From NCBI RefSeq assembly GCF_015711605.1, contig NZ_JABTEZ010000001.1, positions 1,206,001 through 1,270,000 on the forward strand: a stretch of 64,000 nt of DNA, written 5' to 3'. Below the pieces are notes generated by a model. It made no database searches. It was not told where the DNA came from and worked only from the letters and a program-made list of their open reading frames with translations. Below are positions 25,629 to 33,151 of this stretch, in pieces; the stretch's first letter is position 1, and every line of letters starts with the position of its first letter. This DNA comes from Planomonospora sp. ID67723. GTDB lineage: Bacteria > Actinomycetota > Actinomycetes > Streptosporangiales > Streptosporangiaceae. The translations under genes and the position numbers were made by a program.

Positions 25629-26740
25629 ACCCGCCGTCTGCGGCACTTCACGAGAGCATCGGGACGGACCCGCGGTCCGCGGCGCTTCCGCAGAGCGCCG
25701 GGCCGGGTCCGCTCCCCGGGCATGCCGGGCCGGGTCCGCTGCCCGGGACCGCTGGGGCGGATCCGCTCTTCGCGGTGCTCTCCGGGAGCGGCCGGACGGA
25801 TCAGTGGCTCCCGGCGGCGCCCTGTACCCCGGCCGCCTGCGTCGTCCCTGCCGCCACGCCGGTGGCCCGGCCGCGCCGGGCGCTGCGTCTGCTGGCCGCC
25901 GTGCTGCTGATGCTCGCCGGGGCGGTGCTCGCACTCGCCGCGCGGGGGCTCGGTACGGCGCGGCGGATCCGGCTGGTGAGCGTCTGGTCGCGCCTGCTGC
26001 TGCGGGCCCTCGGCGTCCGGGTCGAGGTGCGGCAGGGCTTCGCCTTCCTGGCCGGTTCGGCGACGGGTCTCCGGATCGCTCCCGCGGCCCGTGACGCTTC
26101 CGCGGAGCGCCGGGCCGGACCCGCCGTCCCCGGATCCCGGGCCGTCTCCGCGACCGACGCCGGGGTCTGCGGCGCGGCCCCGCTGTTCGTGGCCAATCAC
26201 GTGTCCTGGCTCGACCCGCTCGTCATGGCCGCCGTGCTGCCGTGCCGGCTGCTGGCCAAGCGGGAGGTCCTGGCCTGGCCGGTGGTCGGCGGGCTGGCGG
26301 CCGGGTCGGGTGCGCTGTTCATCGACAGGGACCGGTTGTCGATGCTGCCCGGGGCCGTCGCCGGTGTGGCGGGAGCGCTGGCACAGGGACATCCGGTGGC
26401 GGCCTTCCCGGAGGGCACGACCTGGTGCGGCCGGGAGATGGGCGCCTTCCGGCCCGCGGTCTTCCAGGCGGCACTGGACGCCGGGGCTCCGGTCCGGCCG
26501 GTGGCGATCCGCTACCTGGACGCGTACCGCGCTCCGGCGACCGGCCCCGCCTTCGTCGGCGACGACACCCTCCTGGCCTCCATCCGCCGGGTGGTCGCGG
26601 TCCGGCGGCTGACCGTGGAGGTGACGCTGCTCCCCCAGGTGGCGGCTCACGACCGCAGGACGCTGGCCTGGGCGGCGGAGTCCGCGGTCGCCTCCGTGGT
26701 CGTGGCTCCGGCCGGGCACCGTGTTCCGGCCGCGGCCTAA
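25625..26740 (+). CDS. PlsC/OlsA-like 1-acyltransferase
   Basis: A 371-residue acyltransferase. NHVSWLDPL is the catalytic NHx4D box and FPEGTTW the substrate-binding EGT box, both near 185-270. One hydrophobic helix is at about 85-110. The first 75 residues are repetitive (GPGPLPGHAGPGPLPG) and a second Ala/Arg-rich insert lies just before the catalytic box (about 150-180), so the protein is some 100 residues longer than usual. Coupled to the OlsB-like gene, it probably completes ornithine lipid or an analogous aminolipid. Confidence 0.8.
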   Translation: MNPPSAALHESIGTDPRSAALPQSAGPGPLPGHAGPGPLPGTAGADPLFAVLSGSGRTDQWLPAAPCTPAACVVPAATPVARPRRALRLLAAVLLMLAGAVLALAARGLGTARRIRLVSVWSRLLLRALGVRVEVRQGFAFLAGSATGLRIAPAARDASAERRAGPAVPGSRAVSATDAGVCGAAPLFVANHVSWLDPLVMAAVLPCRLLAKREVLAWPVVGGLAAGSGALFIDRDRLSMLPGAVAGVAGALAQGHPVAAFPEGTTWCGREMGAFRPAVFQAALDAGAPVRPVAIRYLDAYRAPATGPAFVGDDTLLASIRRVVAVRRLTVEVTLLPQVAAHDRRTLAWAAESAVASVVVAPAGHRVPAAA

Positions 26741-26844
26741 GACCTGTGGCGTCGGCGGGCGCGGGCCCGGCTCGTCGGTGAGCTCGATCAGGTGCCGGGC
26801 CGGGGCGGACGCCGGTCGCGACTGCAAGATCAAATCGTTGGACA

Positions 26845-27618
26845 ATGCATACGCTCGCTGCCACCGTTGCCGGCATGCGACGAGATGAGATCTGGGACGC
26901 CGAAACAGCCCGGCGTTACGACACACCGGGCACCGGCATGTTCGCGCCCGAGGTCCTCGAACCGGTCGTGGAGCGCCTCGCCGAGCTCGCGGGCGACGGA
27001 CGGGCGCTCGAGTTCGCCATCGGAACCGGTCGCGTCGCCGTGCCGCTCGCCGGGAGAGGGGTGCCCGTCACCGGCATCGAGCTGTCGCAGCCGATGGTCG
27101 ATCAACTACGGACGAAGGCGAACGAGGCGACGATCCCCGTGATCATCGGTGACATGGCCACGGCCACCGCCCCGGGAGAGTACGCGCTCGTCTACCTCGT
27201 CTACAACACGATCTCCAACCTGCTCACTCAGGCCGAGCAGATCGAATGCTTCCGCAACGCCGCCCGCCACCTCACATCCGGCGGCCGGTTCGTGATCGAG
27301 CTCTGGGTGCCCGAGCTACGCAAGCTCCCCCCTGGACAGCAGGCCATGGTCTGGCATTGCGAGCCCGGCTACATCGGCCTGGACACCTACGACGTTCTGC
27401 GCCAGCACGTCGTATCGCACCACTTCAGCTTCGACGAGAGCAGGCAGGCCCGGCTGTCCCGCAGCCCGCACCGCTACATCTGGCCGGCCGAGCTCGACCT
27501 CATGGCCCAGTTGGCCGGATTCGAGTTGGAGGGCAGGCACGCCGATTGGGCCGGAGCCGCCTTCACGGCCGAGTCGCGTTCCCACGTGTCCGTCTACCGC
27601 ATCCCGCCGAGCGGCTGA
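26845..27618 (+). CDS. Class I SAM-dependent methyltransferase
   Basis: A 257-residue protein with a Rossmann methyltransferase core: ALEFAIGTGRVAVPLA (motif I, about 51-66), VTGIELSQPMV (motif II) and GRFVIELW (about 150). The acceptor is unknown. The annotated ATG lacks a ribosome binding site; CAAGAT (26825-26830) could be a -10 giving a very short leader. A second ATG at 26875 begins MRRDEIWDAE, where the conserved region starts, and is an alternative start. Confidence 0.8.
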   Translation: MHTLAATVAGMRRDEIWDAETARRYDTPGTGMFAPEVLEPVVERLAELAGDGRALEFAIGTGRVAVPLAGRGVPVTGIELSQPMVDQLRTKANEATIPVIIGDMATATAPGEYALVYLVYNTISNLLTQAEQIECFRNAARHLTSGGRFVIELWVPELRKLPPGQQAMVWHCEPGYIGLDTYDVLRQHVVSHHFSFDESRQARLSRSPHRYIWPAELDLMAQLAGFELEGRHADWAGAAFTAESRSHVSVYRIPPSG

Positions 27619-27779
27619 AGACCGTCCCGTGTCATGAGAGCCGGTCCAGGGTCGCGACCAGCATGATCCCGCAAGGGCGGGGCGGCGCAGGCCGGTGACG
27701 GCCACGGTCGTCGCGTGAGGCTCAGGTGCCCCCGGGTCCGGAGAACGGGTCGTCCTCCCAAAGCCCGGGCGCGGAGACG

Positions 27780-27814
27780 AGAAGCCTCCGCCCGGCGACC
27801 GGGCGGAGGCTTCT
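27780..27814 (-). terminator. Perfect 16-bp stem-loop
   Basis: AGAAGCCTCCGCCCGG and CCGGGCGGAGGCTTCT pair perfectly around a three-base loop. It lies 12 bases after the stop codon of the leftward secreted-protein gene and may serve the rightward methyltransferase too. Confidence 0.8.
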
Positions 27815-27825
27815 CGGCGGGACGG

Positions 27826-28401
27826 CTAGCGCACGACCTTGATCTTGTGCTCCTTGCCGAAGAACCAGGACTTGATGCCCATGCGCTCGAGCTCGTCGCG
27901 GTCGAGGTTCTCCGCACCGGTGGGCACGTCGTAGGAGACCACGCCGAGAGCGGTCTTGAGGGTGCCCTTGGCGGTCTTCTTCGCCTTGACCTTGATCTGG
28001 AAGGTCACGTAGTCGTCGACCTCCAGGTCGTAGGGGGCGGCGCAGGCGAAGAGCTTCGCGTCGGCGTCGCAGAAGCTGTCCTTGGGACCGGAGAAGGTCG
28101 CCTTGCTGATGTCGACGCCCTTGGGCAGGTAGCCCACGATGAAGTAGGTGCCCGCGGTGGCGAGGTGCGGGCCGGTGTTCTTGGCCTTGACGGTGAAGGT
28201 GATCTTCCCGCCCGGACGGACCTTCTTGGTGGCCGAGGCCGTGACAGCGAAGATCGAGAAGGGGTCGTCGGCCTTCTTGGCGACGACGGCGGCGGCGGGG
28301 GCCTTCGCGGGAGCGGCCGAGGCCGCGGGAGCGAACAGCATGCTGCCCGCGAGAGGAGCGACCAGGGCAAGAGCGGCGATCTTGGAGATCGGGTGGCGCA
28401 T
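27826..28401 (-). CDS. Secreted protein, first of a C-x8-C paralogue pair
   Basis: A 191-residue exported protein, function unknown. A signal peptide with cleavage near ASAAPA (about 30) is followed by a single beta-rich DUF11/CARDB-like domain (VRPGGKITFTVKAKNTGP at about 62-79). Two cysteines in C-DADAKLFA-C are spaced eight residues apart and probably form a disulfide. The C terminus has VPTGAENLDRDELERMG, matched in the protein at 32313-32978 by VPSGGENLDRSEWKR. GGGAGA precedes the ATG by five bases. The upstream 100 bases are strikingly AT-rich. Confidence 0.75.
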   Translation of the reverse strand: MRHPISKIAALALVAPLAGSMLFAPAASAAPAKAPAAAVVAKKADDPFSIFAVTASATKKVRPGGKITFTVKAKNTGPHLATAGTYFIVGYLPKGVDISKATFSGPKDSFCDADAKLFACAAPYDLEVDDYVTFQIKVKAKKTAKGTLKTALGVVSYDVPTGAENLDRDELERMGIKSWFFGKEHKIKVVR

Positions 28402-28439
28402 CAACGTCTCCCAGTTGAGGGTCTCCGGGGAACGCTGCG

Positions 28440-28525
28440 ACTGTCCCCCGATAAAGTCCGCAGCGTTTTATCATGATTCGCAGAAGAAAGTAAATTTATA
28501 TCTTTCGATCTTTTTGTTGCGAGTT
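28440..28525. promoter_or_regulatory. AT-rich upstream region of the secreted-protein gene
   Basis: About 85 bases with TTTTATCATGATT and AAAGTAAATTTATATC runs, very unlike the rest of the window. They lie 40-125 bases upstream of the leftward gene and past the end of the QueA-like gene. Likely a promoter region and possibly a site for an AT-binding xenogeneic silencer such as Lsr2. Confidence 0.45.
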
Positions 28526-28567
28526 GCCTGGAAGGCGGCCATACCGGAGGCGTCGTGGGCGCCCTCC

Positions 28568-29584
28568 CTAGGGCAGGATCAGATGGAGGTCGCCGAACTC
28601 GTGCCAGAGGTACCGCTCCCGCAGCGCCTCCCGGTAGGACCGGGCGAGCAGCTCGTCGCCGGCGATCGCCGAGAGCATGAGCAGATGGCTGGAGCGCGGC
28701 TCGTGCAACCCGGTGATCAGCCCGTCCACCGCCCTCACCCCGGCCGCCGGAGTGACGACGTGCGAGGTCCAGCCGCTCGCGGGCCGCACCCCGCCGCCGG
28801 ACAGGGCGGCCGTCTCCAGTGCCCGCACCACGGTCGTGCCCACCGCGACCACCCGGCCGCCCGTCTCCCGGGCGAGGTTCGCCTGCCGCGCGGTGGACTC
28901 CGGGACCTCGAAGCGTTCCGGGTACGGCGGCTCGTCCTTCTCCGGTGAGGCCACCCCCGTGTGCAGCGTGATCGGCGCGACGCCGATGCCGCGCGAGACC
29001 AGGCCGGTCACCAGCCCGGCGGTGAACGGCCGTCCGGCGCTGGGCATCTCCGCGCTCCCGGGAACCACCCCGAACACGGTCTGGTAGTCGGCCAGCGGCC
29101 AGTCCCGCTCCACGTAGGAGTACCGGATCGGCACGCCGTACCGGCCCAGGTAGGCGGGGACCGGGCGGTCCAGCCGGGCCCGCCACAGGCGCGGCGTACG
29201 GCGCTCCAGCAGCCGCAGGGTGGCCCCGCCGGGCAGCGGGAGCCACTCGCCGTCGGCGCCGCCGGGGTAGGGCTCGGTGGCCGAGCCCGTACGGCGGCGC
29301 AGCTCCACCAGCCACGTGCCGTCCTCGCGCTCGGTCGAGAAGTGCACGGCGAGCCGGTCCAGCCGGACCGCGGCGGGGAGCGTGGCGGAGTTGTTGACCA
29401 CGAGCAGGTCGCCGGGGCGGAGCAGGTCCGGCAGATCGGTGAACGGGTGGTGCCCGACCTCCCCGGTGCCGCCGTGCGAGACCAGCAGGCGGACCGCGTC
29501 GCGGGCCGGTCCCCGCACCTCCGGCGGCTCGTGCGCCTCCAGCGCGGGCGGGAGCACGAAGCCGCCGTCCAGGATGCCGTTCAC
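28568..29584 (-). CDS. QueA-like SAM:tRNA ribosyltransferase-isomerase homologue
   Basis: A 338-residue protein related to QueA, which moves the ribosyl part of SAM onto 7-aminomethyl-7-deazaguanine in tRNA. Family blocks include LRPGDLLVVNNSATLPA (about 55-71), RYSYVERDWPLADYQTVF (about 153-170), GVAPITLHTGVAS and VAVGTTVVRALETAA. It follows an SDR gene after 28 bases. I see no tgt or other queuosine gene in the window; actinomycetes generally lack the full pathway, so the real substrate is open. Confidence 0.8.
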   Translation of the reverse strand: MNGILDGGFVLPPALEAHEPPEVRGPARDAVRLLVSHGGTGEVGHHPFTDLPDLLRPGDLLVVNNSATLPAAVRLDRLAVHFSTEREDGTWLVELRRRTGSATEPYPGGADGEWLPLPGGATLRLLERRTPRLWRARLDRPVPAYLGRYGVPIRYSYVERDWPLADYQTVFGVVPGSAEMPSAGRPFTAGLVTGLVSRGIGVAPITLHTGVASPEKDEPPYPERFEVPESTARQANLARETGGRVVAVGTTVVRALETAALSGGGVRPASGWTSHVVTPAAGVRAVDGLITGLHEPRSSHLLMLSAIAGDELLARSYREALRERYLWHEFGDLHLILP

Positions 29585-29612
29585 GGGCCGCCTTCCGCCC
29601 GCCCGCCCGTGC

Positions 29613-30278
29613 TCACGGGTGGCTCACCCGGCCGCTGGCCGGACGGGTCTCGATCAGCCGGAGCAGCGTGGGGACGACCGTCTCGGGCCCGGGAGCCGCC
29701 GCGGCCTCCTGGGCGCCCACCGCGTCGGCCAGCATGGCGGTGTCCATCTCGCCCGGGTCCACCCACCAGACCGCGACCGCGGGCTCCTCCGCGGCGAGCA
29801 CGTTGGAGATCTGGTCCAGCGCGGCCTTGGTCGCGCCGTACCCGCCCCAGCCCTCGTAGGCGCCCACGGCGGCGTCGGAGGAGATGTTGACGACCGCGCC
29901 GCCCCGCTCCCGCAGACCGGGGAGGACCGCCTGGACCAGCGCCAGCGGGGCCAGCACGTTGGCGCGGAACAGGTCCGCCAGGACGTCCAGAGGATAGGAG
30001 GCGAGCGGCGGGAGCGGTACCGCGCCCAGCCCGGAGGCGTTGTTGACCAGCAGGTCCAGCCCGCCGCGGTCCTGCGCGGCCCGCGCCAGCCGGTCCTGGT
30101 GGGCGGGGTCGGCGACGTCGCCGGCCAGGGCGAGGGCGCCGAGCTCGTCCGCGACGGGTTTGAGCGCGTCGGCGCCCCGCGCGGTGAGGATGAGCCGCCA
30201 GTCGCGGGCGGCCAGGGCGCGGGCCAGCGCCAGGCCGAGCCCGCGGGAGGCTCCGGTGATGAGTGCCGTCTTCGTCAT
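29613..30278 (-). CDS. Short-chain dehydrogenase/reductase
   Basis: A 221-residue classical SDR. ITGASRGLGLALA (7-19) is the nucleotide-binding Gly motif, LVNNASG the NNAG-type motif, a serine in NISSDAAVG and YGATK form the catalytic Ser-Tyr-Lys set. Substrate unknown. TAGCGT (minus strand, 30286-30291) lies seven bases before the ATG, so the transcript may be leaderless. Probably co-transcribed with the QueA-like gene. Confidence 0.85.
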   Translation of the reverse strand: MTKTALITGASRGLGLALARALAARDWRLILTARGADALKPVADELGALALAGDVADPAHQDRLARAAQDRGGLDLLVNNASGLGAVPLPPLASYPLDVLADLFRANVLAPLALVQAVLPGLRERGGAVVNISSDAAVGAYEGWGGYGATKAALDQISNVLAAEEPAVAVWWVDPGEMDTAMLADAVGAQEAAAAPGPETVVPTLLRLIETRPASGRVSHP

Positions 30279-30411
30279 GCTTGCGACGCTAGGAACCGCG
30301 CGCCCGGCGCGCATCGGCCCGAGGACCGGTGCCGGCCCGGGCTGATGGGCCTAGGACGCGCGGGCCGGGGCCTAGGACCGATGGCGCGGTACGGCCACCG
30401 GCCCCGCTGCC

Positions 30412-30426
30412 TAGAGTTTGTCCGTG
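30412..30426 (+). promoter_or_regulatory. Leaderless promoter candidate of the sensor kinase
   Basis: TAGAGT (30412-30417) fits TANNNT and lies six bases before the GTG at 30424. No ribosome binding site is present, which supports a leaderless transcript. Confidence 0.5.
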
Positions 30427-31563
30427 AGTCCCATGAACGAGGACCGTGACGGCGTCCTGCACGCGGTGAGTTCCGCCGTGCTCGCGGTGACCAGGCACCT
30501 GTCGGTCCGCGAGGTGCTCCAGGTGATCGTCCGCTCGGCGCAGCGGCTCCTGGACGCCCGCTACGCGGCGCTCGGCGTGCCCGACGAGGAGGGCGCGTTC
30601 GCGGAGTTCGTCGCCGAGGGCATCTCCGACGAGGAGTGGGAGGCCATCGGCCCGACGCCCCGCCAGCACGGGATGCTCGGGGCGATGCTCAGGGAGGGGA
30701 CCCCGGTCCGGCTGCCCGACATCCGCCGGGACTCCCGGTTCGAGTACTGGCCGCGCGAGCACCCGGTGCTGAAGGACTTCCTCGGGGTGCCGATCCACGA
30801 CGGCGACCGGGTCCTGGGCATCATCTTCCTGTCCAACAAGCGGACCCCCGGCGGGTTCACCGAGGCCGACCAGCGGTTGCTGACGATGTTCGCCGCGCAC
30901 GCCGCCATCGCCCTCACCAACGCCCGCCTCTACGAGCGCAGCAGGGAGCTCGCCCTGGTGGAGGAGCGCACCCGGATGGCGCGGGAACTGCACGACGCGG
31001 TGACCCAGAAGCTGTTCTCCCTGCGGCTCACCGCCCAGGCGGCGGCCTCCCTGGTCACCCGGGATCCGGACAGGGCGCTGGGGGAGCTGGAGCGGGTGGA
31101 GCGGCTGGCCGGTGAGGCCCTGGCCGAGCTCCGTGCGGTGATCGTGGAGCTGCGTCCGGCGGAGCTCGACCGGCACGGCCTGGCCGAGACGCTCCGCAAG
31201 CAGGTCCGCCTGCTCGACCGGCTGCACCCGGCGTCGTTCGCGTTCGAGGAGCACCCGGTGGGAGTGCCCGGCCCGGCGACGGAGGTGGCGGTCCTGCGGG
31301 TGGCCCAGGAGGCGCTGCACAACGCCGCCCGGCACGCGGGGGCGGAGAGGGTGGCCGTACGGCTCGGCTGCGAGGAGGGGCGCCTCGTCCTCGAGGTGCG
31401 CGACGACGGGACCGGGTTCGACGTGGCCGCCGCCGCGGGGCGCGGGCTGGGCATCGCTTCGATGAGCGACCGGGCGCAGGCGCTGGGCGGGAGCGTCTCG
31501 GTGACCTCGGTGACGTCGGGACCCCGGCGCGGCACGCTGGTGCGGATGGAGGTTCCGGCGTGA
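30424..31563 (+). CDS. Cytosolic GAF-domain sensor histidine kinase (NarL class)
   Basis: A 379-residue kinase without transmembrane segments. An N-terminal GAF domain (about 15-165; GVPIHDGDRVLGIIFLSNK) senses a small ligand or redox state; HisKA_3 follows with the phosphorylated His in MARELHDAVTQKLFS, and a HATPase domain with HNAARHAG (N-box) and DDGTGFD, GLGIASM. DevS/NarX-type. The overlapping frame with the downstream response regulator makes a two-component pair. The GTG start is set by the TANNNT spacing. Confidence 0.9.
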   Translation: MSPMNEDRDGVLHAVSSAVLAVTRHLSVREVLQVIVRSAQRLLDARYAALGVPDEEGAFAEFVAEGISDEEWEAIGPTPRQHGMLGAMLREGTPVRLPDIRRDSRFEYWPREHPVLKDFLGVPIHDGDRVLGIIFLSNKRTPGGFTEADQRLLTMFAAHAAIALTNARLYERSRELALVEERTRMARELHDAVTQKLFSLRLTAQAAASLVTRDPDRALGELERVERLAGEALAELRAVIVELRPAELDRHGLAETLRKQVRLLDRLHPASFAFEEHPVGVPGPATEVAVLRVAQEALHNAARHAGAERVAVRLGCEEGRLVLEVRDDGTGFDVAAAAGRGLGIASMSDRAQALGGSVSVTSVTSGPRRGTLVRMEVPA

Positions 31564-31664
31564 GGCCGTACGGCGGTGCGGCGGGCGGGCGGCCGGCCGG
31601 AGCCGGTGGGACGGGCCCGGGGGATGAGCCGACGGGACGAGCCGGCGGCGGAGAGGGTGACGGG

Positions 31665-32300
31665 ATGATCCGGGTGCTGATCGCGGACGACCATCCGGTC
31701 GTCCGGCAGGGGCTGCGCACGTTCCTGGACCTGCAGGACGACCTCGAGGTGGTGGGGGAGGCCTCCGACGGGGCGGAAGCGGTGGCGCTGGTGGAGTCGC
31801 TCTCCCCGGACGTGCTGCTGCTCGACCTGAAGATGCCGGTCCTCGACGGCATCGGCACGCTGCTGCGGCTGTCGGAGCGGGAACCGTCGCCGCGCGTGCT
31901 GGTGCTGACCTCGTTCAGCGACCGCCAGGACGTGGTCCCGGCCATGCGCGCCGGCGCCGCCGGATTCCTCTACAAGGACGTCGAGCCCGGCGCGCTCGTC
32001 CGGGCCATCCGCGCGGTCCACGGCGGGCAGGTGCTGCTGGCCCCGGAGGCCGCCGAGGCCGTGCTGGCCGGTCCCGCGCAGGGAGCGGCCACGCCGGGTG
32101 CGCCGGTGGCGCCGCTGACCGACCGGGAGCGCGAGGTGCTCACGCTGATCGCCTCCGGCCGTTCCAACCGCGAGATCGCCAGGGACCTGGCGGTGGCGGA
32201 GAAGACGGTGAAGACCCACGTCTCCAACGTGCTGATGAAGCTCGGCGTGCAGGACAGGACCCAGGCCGCGCTGTACGCCGTACGGCACGGCCTGGCCTGA
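31665..32300 (+). CDS. NarL/FixJ-family response regulator
   Basis: A 211-residue DNA-binding regulator. The receiver domain has the acidic pair IADDH, phosphoacceptor Asp54 in LLLDLKMP, and conserved Lys in FLYKDV. A LuxR-type helix-turn-helix lies at about 150-205 (LTDREREVLTLIASGRSNRE). The ATG at 31665 follows GGAGAGG; an in-frame GTG at 31560, overlapping the kinase stop, would add a low-complexity Gly-rich head and is less likely. Paired with the kinase upstream. Confidence 0.92.
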   Translation: MIRVLIADDHPVVRQGLRTFLDLQDDLEVVGEASDGAEAVALVESLSPDVLLLDLKMPVLDGIGTLLRLSEREPSPRVLVLTSFSDRQDVVPAMRAGAAGFLYKDVEPGALVRAIRAVHGGQVLLAPEAAEAVLAGPAQGAATPGAPVAPLTDREREVLTLIASGRSNREIARDLAVAEKTVKTHVSNVLMKLGVQDRTQAALYAVRHGLA

Positions 32301-32317
32301 GCTCCTCGCGGCTCAGG
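32296..32317. terminator. Short stem-loop spanning two convergent stops
   Basis: CCTGAGC and GCTCAGG form a 7-bp stem with an eight-base loop. The arms include the stop codons of the response regulator and of the convergent secreted-protein gene. Confidence 0.45.
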
Positions 32318-32978
32318 TGTCCTTCTTCTCCTCGCGCCGGTCCGCCGGCGGCGGGGGCGGGGGCGGCGGGGGCGGCGTGTAGGTGCCGCCGCCGCTTCTG
32401 CGCCGCGGGGGGGACGGGTGAACGATCTTGGTCTTCACCGTCTTGGTGATGTACCAGTGCGGGAAGGCCAGGCGCTTCCACTCCGAGCGGTCCAGGTTCT
32501 CGCCGCCGGAGGGGACGTTCCAGGTGTCCACGCCGAGCCTGGCGACGGCGGTGCCCTTGGTCCTCTTCTTGAGCTTGACCCAGACCTTCACCGTCTCCGA
32601 TTCGCCCTCATCGAGGATCCAGGGCGTCACGCACCAGAAACCGTCCTCGTAGAAGTCGCACTCGGTGCCCTTGGGGCCCTTGTAGTAGACCGTGTCGTTG
32701 ATCCCCCTGGGCAGGCCGGTCCCGCCGACGTAGAAGTAGTCGGCCTTCTGGGGCCCCAGGTTGGTGACCTTGATCTCGTACATGAACTCCTGGCCGTTGC
32801 GGACCCGCTTCGGGGCCTTGACCGAGACCTTGAAGGAGGACCAGGGCTTGTCCAGCTTCGTCTGAGAGGACACCGAGGAGGGCGCCGCGGTGGCGGAGGC
32901 CGCCGCCGGTACGGCGGGCGCGACGGACAGGGGGACGAGCAGGCCGAGGCCTAAGAGCATGCCGGACGTTCGGCGCAT
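32313..32978 (-). CDS. Secreted protein, second of the C-x8-C paralogue pair
   Basis: A 221-residue exported protein related to the one at 27826-28401. After a signal peptide (cleavage near AAASA, about 27) comes a DUF11-like beta domain (VRNGQEFMYEIKVTNLGP), two cysteines in C-DFYEDGFW-C with the same eight-residue spacing, and VPSGGENLDRSEWKR. Unlike its paralogue it ends in a basic region and a run of ten prolines before a charged tail, possibly a cell-wall-spanning or flexible element. GGAGA lies five bases upstream of the ATG. Function unknown. Confidence 0.75.
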   Translation of the reverse strand: MRRTSGMLLGLGLLVPLSVAPAVPAAASATAAPSSVSSQTKLDKPWSSFKVSVKAPKRVRNGQEFMYEIKVTNLGPQKADYFYVGGTGLPRGINDTVYYKGPKGTECDFYEDGFWCVTPWILDEGESETVKVWVKLKKRTKGTAVARLGVDTWNVPSGGENLDRSEWKRLAFPHWYITKTVKTKIVHPSPPRRRSGGGTYTPPPPPPPPPPADRREEKKDT

Positions 32979-33151
32979 GGGCGTCTCCGCGCGGGTTAGG
33001 GAGCGATGGAAGTCATCATTTGCAAGGAGAAGTATCACTTAAGCCTGACGATCTCAAAGATAGGATGATCTACCTGGGCTTTACTGCTTCGCGTACATTC
33101 GGGGTCCTCAGGGGACTCCGGCGACCAGCGGCTCAGCCACGGGAGGTTCAC

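Noticed and set aside
31560-31664. N-terminal extension of the response regulator
   Set aside because: The GTG at 31560 overlaps the kinase stop, but the added 35 residues are Gly/Arg-rich and precede the normal family start MIRVLIADD, which has its own ribosome binding site.
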